This document shows positions 8,368-16,133 of a stretch of 64,000 bases of DNA, piece after piece. The notes under the pieces were generated by a model. It was not told the DNA's origin and made no database searches. It saw nothing but the letters and a program-made list of their open reading frames with translations. Source of the DNA: Microbacterium sp. APC 3901 (GTDB lineage Bacteria > Actinomycetota > Actinomycetes > Actinomycetales > Microbacteriaceae). The position numbers were made by a program, and so were the translations under genes. The stretch covers positions 1-64,000 of the forward strand of contig NZ_JASDCU010000009.1 of assembly GCF_030407765.1 (NCBI RefSeq), in the 5' to 3' direction. The number at the start of each line of letters is the position of its first letter. Position 1 is the stretch's first letter.

Positions 8368-8430
8368 CGCGAAGGCGGGATGGCTGAGACGAACCCATGG
8401 CTGAGTGGTCTCTGACATCCCGCCTTCGCG
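8368..8430. terminator. Long inverted repeat between convergent pckG and the ABC exporter gene
   Basis: Fourteen-base perfect arms at 8368-8381 and 8417-8430 (CGCGAAGGCGGGAT and its complement) enclose a 35-nt loop. The loop has its own inner stem, GAGAC (8386-8390) with GTCTC (8408-8412). It lies between convergent genes and most likely acts as a bidirectional terminator. Each strand also contains a short ATG-initiated reading frame inside the stem-loop; see findings. Confidence 0.6.
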
Positions 8431-8453
8431 CACGTCCGAGCGCCTGTTGACTG

Positions 8454-10337
8454 CTAGGCGAGCAGCTGGTGCCGCGCCAGATCGCGGTAGAGCGGCGTCG
8501 ACTCGATCAGCTCGGCATGCGTGCCCTGACCGACGACGGCGCCGTCCTGCAGCACCACGATGAGATCGCTGTCGACGACGGTCGACAGCCGGTGGGCGAT
8601 CACGATGAGCGTGCGATCGGTCGACACCGCGTCGATCGCTTCGCGCATGCGCTGCTCGTTGACACCGTCGAGAGAAGAGGTCGACTCGTCGAGCAGCAGG
8701 ATCGGCGCATCGGTGAGCAGCGCACGGGCGATCGCCAGTCGCTGCCGCTCTCCGCCCGAGAGCATCACGCCGTCCTCGCCGACGGGTGCCTCGAGCCCCA
8801 GCGGGTCGCGCTCGAGCACGTCGCCCAGGTTCACGGCGCGCAGCACCTGCTCGCACGCAGCGTCCGAGGCGTCCGGAGAGGCGAGACGCAGATTGTCGCC
8901 GAGCGTGCCGGCGAGCGTGGGCGCGTCTTGCTCGACGTAGCCGAACTGCGCGCGCAGCTCGTCGCGCGGGTAGGTGCGCGAGTCGTGGCCGTAGAGGCGG
9001 ATGGATCCGCCCGTCGGGTCGTAGAAGCGCTCGACGAGCGAGAGGATCGTGCTCTTGCCGGCGCCGCTGGGGCCGACCAGCGCGACGCGTGCGCCGCGGG
9101 GCACGGCGAACGAGACTCCGCGGAGGACATCGCGCTCGGCGGGCGCGGATGAGTCGTCCGTCGGTTCGAGATGCGCATCGGCGAGCAGGGTCTGCGCCTC
9201 CTTCGCGGCGGCCAGTCGGGCGGCGACCACGTTCTCGGGGTAGCGGAAGCGCACGTCGCGGAACTCGATCGCCGGAGCGAGAGGGTCCGCCGCGTCGCGC
9301 GGGAAGGACGCGGCGATCTCGTCATCGTGCTGGGTCTCGATAGGCAGGTTCAGCACCTCCTGGATGCGACCGAGGGCGCCGAGCGCCTGGTTCACCGAGG
9401 TGATGGCGCCGAACGTGGTCGCGAGCGGCATCACGAGCATGAACAGGAACAGGATGAACGTGATCAGCGACGCGATCGTGATCGTGCCCGCGGCGACCCT
9501 GAGGCCGCCGACGCCCAGCACGACGAGCAGCGAGACCTGCAGGGCGACGCCCGCGATCGGAACCACGAGGGACGAGATCTTGGCGATGCGCACGCCGATG
9601 CCGTAGGCCTCGGAGGCGAGGGCCGACACCGTCTCGGTCTCGCGTTCGGTCGCCCCGGAGGCGCGTACGGTGCGGATCGAGCCGACGGCGCGCTCGACGC
9701 CCGAGGCGAGCTCGCCGACCTTCTCCTGCTGGGCGGTCGATGCGGTGCGGATACGACCGCTGAGCGCGGTGACCACGACGACCGAGGCGCCGATCACGAC
9801 GACGATGAGCAGCAGCAGCACGGGGTCGATCACGAGCATCGCGATGAGCGCGCCGAGGAAGAGGATCGCACTGCCGACGGCATCCGCCAGTCCCTGCGTG
9901 AGCACGGCGTAGAGCAGGGTGGTGTCGGTGCCGACACGTGAGACCAGGTCGCCGGTGCGGCGGGCATCGAACTCGCTGATCGGCAGGTGCAGGATGCGTG
10001 AGATCAGCTTGCGTCGGCTCGAGTACACGACCGCAGTGCCGGTGCGCTGCAGCAGGTAGTGCTGGTAGCCGGAGATGATCGACGACACGATCACGAGGCC
10101 GACCAGGACCCACACCAGGAAACCGAGTCCCTGATCGGACTGCACGGCTTCGATGAGCTGCCCGACCAGCAGCGGTTGGGCGAGTGACGTGGCCGCGCCG
10201 AACACGCTGAGCACCGCGACGACGATGAGCGTGCGCTTGTGCTCGAAGAGGAAGGGGAGGAGCTGGCGGAAGGTGGCGCGCGGACCGTCGTACTGCGCGC
10301 CGCGTCCGCGTCGGCGTGATGTCGCCGTGCTGGACAT
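8454..10337 (-). CDS. ABC exporter, fused permease and ATPase
   Basis: A 627-residue half-transporter of the MsbA/LmrA type. Six predicted membrane helices span about residues 30-315. The nucleotide-binding domain has Walker A at 422-430 (GPSGAGKST), signature LSGGE at 526-530, Walker B ending LLLDE with catalytic Glu551, and an H-loop in IAHRLS. About 30 extra residues (371-400) lie between the first NBD strand and Walker A. Homodimers of this class export lipids, drugs or peptides; the substrate is not deducible. GAGG precedes the ATG. The small HTH gene lies 78 bp upstream in the same direction. Confidence 0.92.
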   Translation of the reverse strand: MSSTATSRRRGRGAQYDGPRATFRQLLPFLFEHKRTLIVVAVLSVFGAATSLAQPLLVGQLIEAVQSDQGLGFLVWVLVGLVIVSSIISGYQHYLLQRTGTAVVYSSRRKLISRILHLPISEFDARRTGDLVSRVGTDTTLLYAVLTQGLADAVGSAILFLGALIAMLVIDPVLLLLIVVVIGASVVVVTALSGRIRTASTAQQEKVGELASGVERAVGSIRTVRASGATERETETVSALASEAYGIGVRIAKISSLVVPIAGVALQVSLLVVLGVGGLRVAAGTITIASLITFILFLFMLVMPLATTFGAITSVNQALGALGRIQEVLNLPIETQHDDEIAASFPRDAADPLAPAIEFRDVRFRYPENVVAARLAAAKEAQTLLADAHLEPTDDSSAPAERDVLRGVSFAVPRGARVALVGPSGAGKSTILSLVERFYDPTGGSIRLYGHDSRTYPRDELRAQFGYVEQDAPTLAGTLGDNLRLASPDASDAACEQVLRAVNLGDVLERDPLGLEAPVGEDGVMLSGGERQRLAIARALLTDAPILLLDESTSSLDGVNEQRMREAIDAVSTDRTLIVIAHRLSTVVDSDLIVVLQDGAVVGQGTHAELIESTPLYRDLARHQLLA

Positions 10338-10415
10338 GCGGAACCTCGTTCTGAAAGGGGGTAGTTCGACCGTACTTCGTGCGAGGACGGATTCTGTGGA
10401 TGGGCTGTATGCGTT

Positions 10416-10622
10416 TCAGTGCTTGCCGAATCGGCGGTGCGCCGCCTGCTTCGAGACGCCGAGTGAGCTCGCGATCGCCTGCCACGAGTACCCGAGATTG
10501 CGCGCGCGTCGCACCTGGGTCTCCTCCGCGCGGGCCAGTTCACTGCGCAGGGCGGCAAGGCGGTGGAGTTCGGACAGCGGCTCGCCGCCGTCATCCTGGG
10601 CGATCGCGGTCTTCATGGTCAT
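10416..10622 (-). CDS. Small helix-turn-helix protein
   Basis: A 68-residue protein. Its C-terminal half is a helix-turn-helix (GYSWQAIASSLGVSKQAAH), and its N-terminal half is a probable helical arm. AGGAGG with a 6-nt gap to ATG at 10622 fixes the start. It is too small for a ligand domain, so it probably works as a dimeric DNA binder. Its promoter region holds two copies of GTCAA-N6-TTGAC, one over each promoter hexamer, which suggests autorepression. The ABC exporter downstream and the S66 peptidase gene upstream are possible further targets. The exact family is not certain. Confidence 0.8.
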   Translation of the reverse strand: MTMKTAIAQDDGGEPLSELHRLAALRSELARAEETQVRRARNLGYSWQAIASSLGVSKQAAHRRFGKH

Positions 10623-10636
10623 CGTGAACCTCCTGC

Positions 10637-10680
10637 GTCAATATTCGTTGACGCGGCGGAGAATGTCAACACAAATTGAC
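10637..10680. promoter_or_regulatory. Two GTCAA-N6-TTGAC dyads over the small HTH gene promoter
   Basis: Dyad 1 (10637-10652) and dyad 2 (10665-10680) have identical arms and 6-bp spacers, with centres 28 bp apart. On the minus strand TTGACA (10664-10669) and GAATAT, separated by 17 bp, form a strong promoter for the HTH gene. Dyad 2 covers the -35 and dyad 1 the -10. By symmetry a plus-strand TTGACG-N17-ACAAAT can also be read towards the S66 gene. The layout is that of a repressor-controlled divergent promoter. Confidence 0.65.
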
Positions 10681-10715
10681 GGCTTTCGCAGCGTGTGCGA
10701 TGCCAGACTGGATCG

Positions 10716-11747
10716 ATGCTGTCTGCATCGAAACCCGTCCCCGGCGACCGAGTCGCCGTCCTGTCGCCCGCCTTCGCTGCTCCTGCGGTCGCCCCCGAGA
10801 TCCATGAGCAGGCTCTCCGACGACTCGAGCAGCTGACCGGACTGATCCCGGTCGAGTATCCGACCACTCGGCAGCTCGACGCGAGTGCCGAAGCCCGGGC
10901 CGCCGACGTCAATGCGGCCTTCGCCGACCCCGGCATCCGCGCGATCCTCGCGACGATCGGGGGCGACGATCAGATCCTGGTGGTGCCGCACCTCGACGCC
11001 GCACTCGCTCAGGCCGATCCCAAGCCGTTCCTGGGCTACAGCGACAACACCAACATCCTCAACTGGCTGTGGGGGCTCGGCATCCGCGGCTACTACGGAG
11101 GGTCCACGGCAGTGCACCTGGGGCCTGGACCGGCGGTCGACGACGTGCATCTGCGCTCACTGCGCGCGGCGCTGCTCGACGGCGGCACGGTCGAGATCAC
11201 CGAGCCAGGCGAGTCGGAGGACGTGGGACGGCGCTGGACAGACCCGCTCGCGCTCACCGAATACGGCGACCGGAACGCGACCGATGAGTGGGCCTGGGCC
11301 GGGCCGGCATCGCGCGTCGAGGGACGCACGTGGGGCGGATGTCTCGAGAGCATCGATGCGCTGGCGCTCGCAGACCGGCTGCCCACGACTTACGACCTGC
11401 GCGGCGGGATCCTGCTGCTCGAGACCAGCGAGGAGCGACCGCCGGCGACCTGGGTGTCACGCTGGCTGCGCGGGCTGGGGGAGCGCGGGCTTCTCGACGC
11501 CGTCGCGGGCGTGGTCGTCGCGCGTCCGCCGGTGAGCGACTTCGAGTTCCTGCCGTCGCGGGCCGAAGCCGACGCGCTGCGCGCGGCGCAGCGAGACGCC
11601 GTGATCGAGACGATCTCGCGGTACAACCCCGATGCCGTGGTCTGCGTCGGAGTGCCTTTCGGCCACACGCGGCCGCAGTGGATCGTTCCCTACGGGGGGA
11701 CGATGGTGCTCGACGGTGCGGAGCGCGCGGTCTTCGCCTCCTACTGA
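10716..11747 (+). CDS. S66 family peptidase (LD-carboxypeptidase / MccF-like)
   Basis: A 343-residue serine peptidase of family S66, whose members include the muropeptide L,D-carboxypeptidase LdcA and the microcin C7 immunity protein MccF. The nucleophile is Ser109 in FLGYSDNTN. The segments GGCLES and VPFGHTRP carry the expected Glu and His of the Ser-Glu-His triad. The GYSDNTN form resembles MccF-type members. The start at 10716 follows CAGACT by 6 nt, which suggests a leaderless transcript. A frame 21 bases longer adds nothing recognisable. Substrate could be peptidoglycan tetrapeptides or aminoacyl-nucleotides. Confidence 0.88.
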   Translation: MLSASKPVPGDRVAVLSPAFAAPAVAPEIHEQALRRLEQLTGLIPVEYPTTRQLDASAEARAADVNAAFADPGIRAILATIGGDDQILVVPHLDAALAQADPKPFLGYSDNTNILNWLWGLGIRGYYGGSTAVHLGPGPAVDDVHLRSLRAALLDGGTVEITEPGESEDVGRRWTDPLALTEYGDRNATDEWAWAGPASRVEGRTWGGCLESIDALALADRLPTTYDLRGGILLLETSEERPPATWVSRWLRGLGERGLLDAVAGVVVARPPVSDFEFLPSRAEADALRAAQRDAVIETISRYNPDAVVCVGVPFGHTRPQWIVPYGGTMVLDGAERAVFASY

Positions 11748-11755
11748 ACAGATGC

Positions 11756-11796
11756 GACGAAGGGCGGCACCTCCCGAGGAGGTGCCGCCCTTCGTC
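11756..11796. terminator. Bidirectional terminator, 19-bp perfect stem
   Basis: GACGAAGGGCGGCACCTCC (11756-11774) and its exact complement (11778-11796) flank a three-base loop. It sits between the convergent S66 peptidase and MHS transporter genes, so one hairpin can end both transcripts. Confidence 0.88.
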
Positions 11797-11808
11797 TGAG
11801 AAGACGTG

Positions 11809-13269
11809 TCAGAGTTCGACGGCTGCCGCGACTCCGAGGTCGGATTCGTAGTCGTTGTCCTTCGTCTCCTTCGAGAGCAGGAGCGCGATGAAGGTCAGCA
11901 CGCCCATCGCCGACAGGTAGAGACCGACGAGCCAGGGGGCGCCGTCTCCGAGCTCCCAGAGCCACAGTGCGATCAGCGGAGCCACGGCCGCGCCGAGGAT
12001 CGACGACACGTTGTACGAGATCGCGGAACCCGTGTACCGCACGTTCGTCGGGAACAGCTCGGGGAGCAGCGCTCCCATCGGGCCGAATGTCGCGCCCATG
12101 AGCATGAACCCGAACACGAGGAACGCCTGGGCGAGTGCGCCCGTGAACTTCGGGTCCATCGCAGGCAGCAGGAACGCGTTGAACGTGAAGCCGAACACGA
12201 TGATGAGCCCGGTGACCCACAGCAGCAGCTTGCGACGACCGATCGTGTCGGCGATGGGACCCGAGAGCAGGGTGAAGATGCCGAAGAAGACGACGCCGAC
12301 GATCTGCATGAGCACGAAGTCGGTGTAGGCGAATCCGAGACCCGGATAGAACTGCGCAGCGAAGGCCGACGCGTCGAAGTCCTTGCCCGTCGCCTCTGCG
12401 GCGGCCTGCGCGGCAGCGGATGCCGTCTCGAGCGTGGCCGGCTTCGTGCCGTATGCGAGGGTGAAGTTCGTCATCAGGTAGAAGAGCACATAGGTCGCCA
12501 GCATGATGAACGTGCCGAGGATCAACTGCTTCCAGTGGTGACGGAACACGGTCGCGAGGGGAAGCTTGCGGATCGCGCCCTTCTTCTCGGCCTTCTTGAA
12601 GGTGTCGGATTCGACCAGCTTGAGCCTGACCCACAGGCCGATGATGACCATGACGGCCGAGAAGAGGAACGGGATGCGCCAGCCCCACGACAGGAAGGCC
12701 TCGGACTTCAGGGCGGGGTTCTCGGAGTGCGGCAGCAGCCAGTTGATGGCGAGGAAGAGGAAGTTGGCGATGATGAACCCGAGCGGAGCTCCCAGCTGCG
12801 GGAAGGTGCCGTACCAGGCGCGCTTGCCCTGGGGTGCGTTCTCGGTGGCCACCAGCGCGGCGCCCGACCACTCGCCACCGAGCGCGAAGCCCTGAGCGAG
12901 GCGCAGGATGAGCAGCAGCAGAGCCGCCCACCAGCCGATCTGCTGGAACGTGGGGAGCAGCCCGATGATGAACGTCGCGATGCCCATCGTGAGCAACGAC
13001 GCCACGAGTGTCGCCTTGCGGCCGAACTTGTCGCCGAAGTGGCCGAAGATCACCGCGCCGATGGGGCGAGCCACCATGGCCGCACCGAACACCGCGAACG
13101 ACGACAGCAGTGAGGTGGTGTCGTTGCCCGTGGGGAAGAAGAGGACGGGGAAGACGAGGACGGCAGCTGTCGCATAGGCGTAGAAGTCGTAGAACTCGAT
13201 CGTGGTGCCTACCAGGCTCGCCGTGATGACGCGCGAGCGCGGATTCGCGGGGGCTGTGGTCGTACTCAT
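11809..13269 (-). CDS. MFS transporter, metabolite:H+ symporter (MHS) family
   Basis: A 486-residue, 12-helix major facilitator. The opening segment GTTIEFYDFYAY and the loop GHFGDKFGRKATL are typical of the MHS branch (ProP, ShiA, KgtP relatives), which import organic acids, betaines or shikimate with protons. A hydrophilic Ala-rich loop of about 40 residues lies in the middle, before helix 8. ATG at 13269 has AAGGAG upstream; a longer open frame is not supported. A CRP-like palindrome lies about 80 bp upstream, suggesting catabolite control. The substrate is not deducible. Confidence 0.9.
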   Translation of the reverse strand: MSTTTAPANPRSRVITASLVGTTIEFYDFYAYATAAVLVFPVLFFPTGNDTTSLLSSFAVFGAAMVARPIGAVIFGHFGDKFGRKATLVASLLTMGIATFIIGLLPTFQQIGWWAALLLLILRLAQGFALGGEWSGAALVATENAPQGKRAWYGTFPQLGAPLGFIIANFLFLAINWLLPHSENPALKSEAFLSWGWRIPFLFSAVMVIIGLWVRLKLVESDTFKKAEKKGAIRKLPLATVFRHHWKQLILGTFIMLATYVLFYLMTNFTLAYGTKPATLETASAAAQAAAEATGKDFDASAFAAQFYPGLGFAYTDFVLMQIVGVVFFGIFTLLSGPIADTIGRRKLLLWVTGLIIVFGFTFNAFLLPAMDPKFTGALAQAFLVFGFMLMGATFGPMGALLPELFPTNVRYTGSAISYNVSSILGAAVAPLIALWLWELGDGAPWLVGLYLSAMGVLTFIALLLSKETKDNDYESDLGVAAAVEL

Positions 13270-13347
13270 GCTGCTCCTTAGATCCAGGGCCCGGTATACC
13301 AAGGCACCGAGAGATCCTACGCCTTCCTGAACGTTTGCTGGGTACGC

Positions 13348-13361
13348 GTGACGTCCGTCAC
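13348..13361. promoter_or_regulatory. CRP/GlxR-like binding site
   Basis: GTGACGTCCGTCAC, with arms GTGA and TCAC around a 6-bp spacer, matches the core of the CRP/GlxR consensus TGTGA-N6-TCACA; the two outermost bases differ. It lies 79 bp upstream of the MHS transporter start and 58 bp upstream of the divergent phosphodiesterase start. Confidence 0.45.
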
Positions 13362-13418
13362 CCGCGCCTGCGTAGAGTCGGAGGCGCATGCCGAGGCCTA
13401 CGCGAGACGAGGAGAACC

Positions 13419-13916
13419 GTGACGACGAGACTGCTGCTGATCGCGGACACCCATGTGCCGAAGAGGGCGAAGCGTCTTCCCGACGCGGTGCTGCGAGCGG
13501 TCGATGACGCCGACATCGTCATCCACGCGGGCGACTGGGTCGACCTCGCGACGCTGGACCTGCTCGAGTCCCGCTCGCCGGTGATGCACGGCGTGTACGG
13601 CAACAACGACGGCCCGGACCTGCGCGAACGCCTGCCCGAGATCGCTCGATTGACGGTCGAGCAGGTCGAGGTGGCCGTCATCCACGAGACGGGGCAGGCG
13701 CAGAAGCGCGAGGAGCGGATGGACGCGGCCTTCCCCGGGGTGGATCTGTTGATCTTCGGGCACTCCCACATTCCCTGGGACACCGTCGCCCCTTCGGGGA
13801 TGCGGCTGCTCAACCCGGGCTCGCCGACCGATCGGCGCCGTCAGCCGGTGTGCACGATGATGTCGGTCACGATCGATGCTCGACGGATCGACGCCACGCT
13901 GGTGCCGCTCGCATGA
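13419..13916 (+). CDS. YfcE-like metallophosphoesterase
   Basis: A 165-residue calcineurin-like phosphoesterase of the YfcE/MJ0936 type. The metal-binding motifs are present in order: DTH near the start, HAGDW, GNND, HETG and GHSHIPW. The family hydrolyses phosphodiesters in vitro; natural substrates are mostly unknown. The GTG at 13419 has GAGGAG just upstream and begins right before the first beta strand, so the longer frame from 13335 is rejected. The gene converges on the HNH gene with a gap of only 7 nt. Confidence 0.9.
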   Translation: MTTRLLLIADTHVPKRAKRLPDAVLRAVDDADIVIHAGDWVDLATLDLLESRSPVMHGVYGNNDGPDLRERLPEIARLTVEQVEVAVIHETGQAQKREERMDAAFPGVDLLIFGHSHIPWDTVAPSGMRLLNPGSPTDRRRQPVCTMMSVTIDARRIDATLVPLA

Positions 13917-13923
13917 GCGCGGC

Positions 13924-14289
13924 TCACTCCGCCTGACGCAGAGTCACCAGGATCTCGTCGTATCGGGTGAGGAAGGTGCGTTCGTCGAGGCGCTTGCGAC
14001 GAAGCCACGACGTGACCTCGTCGTTGCGTTTGCTCGCATTGCATGAACCGCACGCCGGAACCACGTTCTCCAGGGTGTAGCGGCCGCCCCGAGATATCGG
14101 CATCACGCAATCGCGCTGCAGGGCGATGTCGCCCGCTCCGCAATAGGCGCATCCTCCCCATACCTCCCGCAGCGAAGCCCACTGCTCGCTGGTGAGGTCG
14201 TTGTCTGCCCGGGCCACGCGACCCCGGCGTCGCTTCGCATGGCGAGCGCGCGCAGCGGGCGTGGGGGTGGAGAACTTTCGGCGCGGCAC
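13924..14289 (-). CDS. HNH endonuclease-like protein
   Basis: A 121-residue protein with an Arg-rich N-terminus and an HNH/zinc core: CAYC at the start and CGSCNASKRND at the end provide four zinc cysteines. The central segment reads RDCVMPISRGG, where most HNH nucleases have DHVxPxSRGG, so the usual first catalytic histidine is a cysteine. Activity is therefore uncertain. GTG at 14289 is 6 nt after TACCGT (complement of 14296-14301), a leaderless start, which rules out a longer N-terminus. It follows the beta-galactosidase gene by 37 bp but seems to have its own promoter. Confidence 0.8.
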   Translation of the reverse strand: MPRRKFSTPTPAARARHAKRRRGRVARADNDLTSEQWASLREVWGGCAYCGAGDIALQRDCVMPISRGGRYTLENVVPACGSCNASKRNDEVTSWLRRKRLDERTFLTRYDEILVTLRQAE

Positions 14290-14326
14290 AGACTCACGGT
14301 AGTGCGCGCACGTCTGCCGCCGAGCT

Positions 14327-16069
14327 CTATTCCTCCGTGTCGCCGAGCGCCAGCGCCGAGACGCAGTCGGCCGTCGGCGCGAGCACATGCTCGAGCTCGA
14401 GCACGACGACCGTGTTGGTGCCGGCATTCGTGGCCGGTGCGGGCACGAACAGAGTGCGCTGCGGGCCATTGCGCCAGTAGCGGCCCAGGAAGAACCCGTT
14501 CACGAACGCGTAGCCCTTGCCCCAGGCATCGGTGTCGAGGAACAGGTCCGACGCGGAGTCGAGGGCGAACTCGCCGACCCAGGCCGACGGCGCGCTCCCG
14601 GCTGAGATGGACGACCCCGAGCCGCGGGATGCGATCGCTGCGGCGATCTCGGCGACGTCGAGCGGTGTCGAATGCCAACCGGTCAGCGGCAGGCCGTCGA
14701 GCTCAGGCGTGCTGATCAGCCCCTTCTGCTCGCCGAGCCGATGGTCGTAGTTCACGCGCCCCTGGTCTTCGACGAGGATGCTGAGGGTCCGGCCGGCCGG
14801 AATGCGCAGCGCGCGATCGTGCCGCGTGCGCGAGAGCATGCCGACGGGCTGGCCGTCCACACCGACCCACGCGAGGTCGCGCACCTCGTCGAGCACCAGC
14901 CGACCGCCCTGACCATCAGGCAGGGAGACGTCGTAGCGGACCAGGGCGCTCAGGTGCTCCAGCTCATCGAACGTGACGGGTGCTGCGGAGGCGGGCGCGC
15001 TCGCCGCAGCATCCGTCCACGCGCCCGCCGGGCTCAGCGGCACGGAGAAGACGGGCGCGGGTTCTGCGGGGAGCGGGAGCTCTTCGGGCACGGGCGCGTA
15101 CTTCGCGATGACGTCGCGGAACGCGAAGAACTTCTCTGTCGGGTTTCCTGCTTCGTCGAGGGGCGCGTCGTAGTCGTACGACGTGACGATCGGCAGGTAG
15201 CGCCCCTTATGATTGGCGCCGTTCGTGAGGCCGAAGTTCGTGCCGCCGTGGAACATGTAGATGTTGACCGACGCGCCGGCAGCGAGCAGTTCATCGAGGT
15301 CGGCGGCGGCCGCTGCGACGTCGGTCGTGTGATGCACCCCGCCCCACCAGTCGAACCAGCCGTCCCAGAACTCCGAGCACATGAGCGGGCCCGTGGGCTG
15401 ATGGGTGCGCAGAGTCGCGAGACGTTCGGCGCTGCGCGAGCCGAACGAACCGGTCTTGTGCAGCTCGGGAAGGCTGCCGTCTGCGAGCATCTGATCGGTG
15501 GGCTGGTCGACGGTGGTGAGGGGCACTGTGATGCCTGCCTCACGCGTCAGCGCGACGAGGGCCTCGAGATAGGCCTTGTCGGAGCCGTAGGCGCCGTACT
15601 CGTTCTCGATCTGCACGAGCACGACCGAGCCGCCGCGATCGATCTGCCGCGGAGCGACGATCTCGTAGACCCGACGTAGGTACTCGCTCACGTCGGCCAG
15701 GTAGGTGGGTTCGGAGGAGCGCAGCTCGCGCTCGCCCGCGGTGAGCCAGTTCGGCAGACCGCCGTTGTGCCATTCGGCGCAGATGTAGGGTCCGGGGCGG
15801 ACGATCGCGTCCATGCCCTCGGCCTGGATCAGATCGAGGAAGCGCCCGAGGTCGTTCCATCCCGTGGCATCCCACTCGCCCCGGCGGGGTTCGTGAGCGT
15901 TCCAGGCCACGTACGTCTCGATCGTGTTGAGCCCCATCAGGCGGGCCTTGCGGATGCGGTCCTGCCACTGGTCGGGGTGCACCCGGAAGTAGTGGATGGC
16001 GCCGGCGATCACCTGGTGGGGGAGCCCCGCGCGGAGGAAGTCGGTCTCGCCGATGGAGAAGGAAGTCAC
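14327..16069 (-). CDS. GH35 beta-galactosidase
   Basis: A 580-residue glycoside hydrolase family 35 enzyme that removes terminal beta-galactose. The TIM barrel fills the first ~320 residues. The acid/base Glu157 is in QIENEYGAYG and the nucleophile Glu233 in CSEFWDGW. Beta-sandwich domains follow. No signal peptide is visible, so it should act in the cytoplasm on imported galactosides. The GTG at 16069 has GAAAG upstream. It is the last gene of the LacI-controlled ABC sugar operon, which indicates that this importer brings in a beta-galactoside. Confidence 0.93.
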   Translation of the reverse strand: MTSFSIGETDFLRAGLPHQVIAGAIHYFRVHPDQWQDRIRKARLMGLNTIETYVAWNAHEPRRGEWDATGWNDLGRFLDLIQAEGMDAIVRPGPYICAEWHNGGLPNWLTAGERELRSSEPTYLADVSEYLRRVYEIVAPRQIDRGGSVVLVQIENEYGAYGSDKAYLEALVALTREAGITVPLTTVDQPTDQMLADGSLPELHKTGSFGSRSAERLATLRTHQPTGPLMCSEFWDGWFDWWGGVHHTTDVAAAAADLDELLAAGASVNIYMFHGGTNFGLTNGANHKGRYLPIVTSYDYDAPLDEAGNPTEKFFAFRDVIAKYAPVPEELPLPAEPAPVFSVPLSPAGAWTDAAASAPASAAPVTFDELEHLSALVRYDVSLPDGQGGRLVLDEVRDLAWVGVDGQPVGMLSRTRHDRALRIPAGRTLSILVEDQGRVNYDHRLGEQKGLISTPELDGLPLTGWHSTPLDVAEIAAAIASRGSGSSISAGSAPSAWVGEFALDSASDLFLDTDAWGKGYAFVNGFFLGRYWRNGPQRTLFVPAPATNAGTNTVVVLELEHVLAPTADCVSALALGDTEE

Positions 16070-16090
16070 GATGTGGTGCTTTCGATGGGA

Positions 16091-16123
16091 GGGCCGGACG
16101 GAGATCGGGTCCCCGTCCGGCCC
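16091..16123 (-). terminator. Intercistronic hairpin between binding protein and beta-galactosidase genes
   Basis: Eleven-base perfect arms GGGCCGGACGG (16091-16101) and CCGTCCGGCCC (16113-16123) with an 11-nt loop. It lies just past the binding protein stop and before the beta-galactosidase start. It may protect the binding protein mRNA 3' end or partly terminate, keeping binding protein levels above enzyme levels. Confidence 0.6.
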
Positions 16124-16133
16124 GGACGTGCGA

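Noticed and set aside
8368..8430. Tiny peptides read from both strands of the inverted repeat
   Set aside because: The ATG and neighbouring codons recur on both strands only because the DNA is palindromic; no ribosome binding site was seen. Not annotated as genes.
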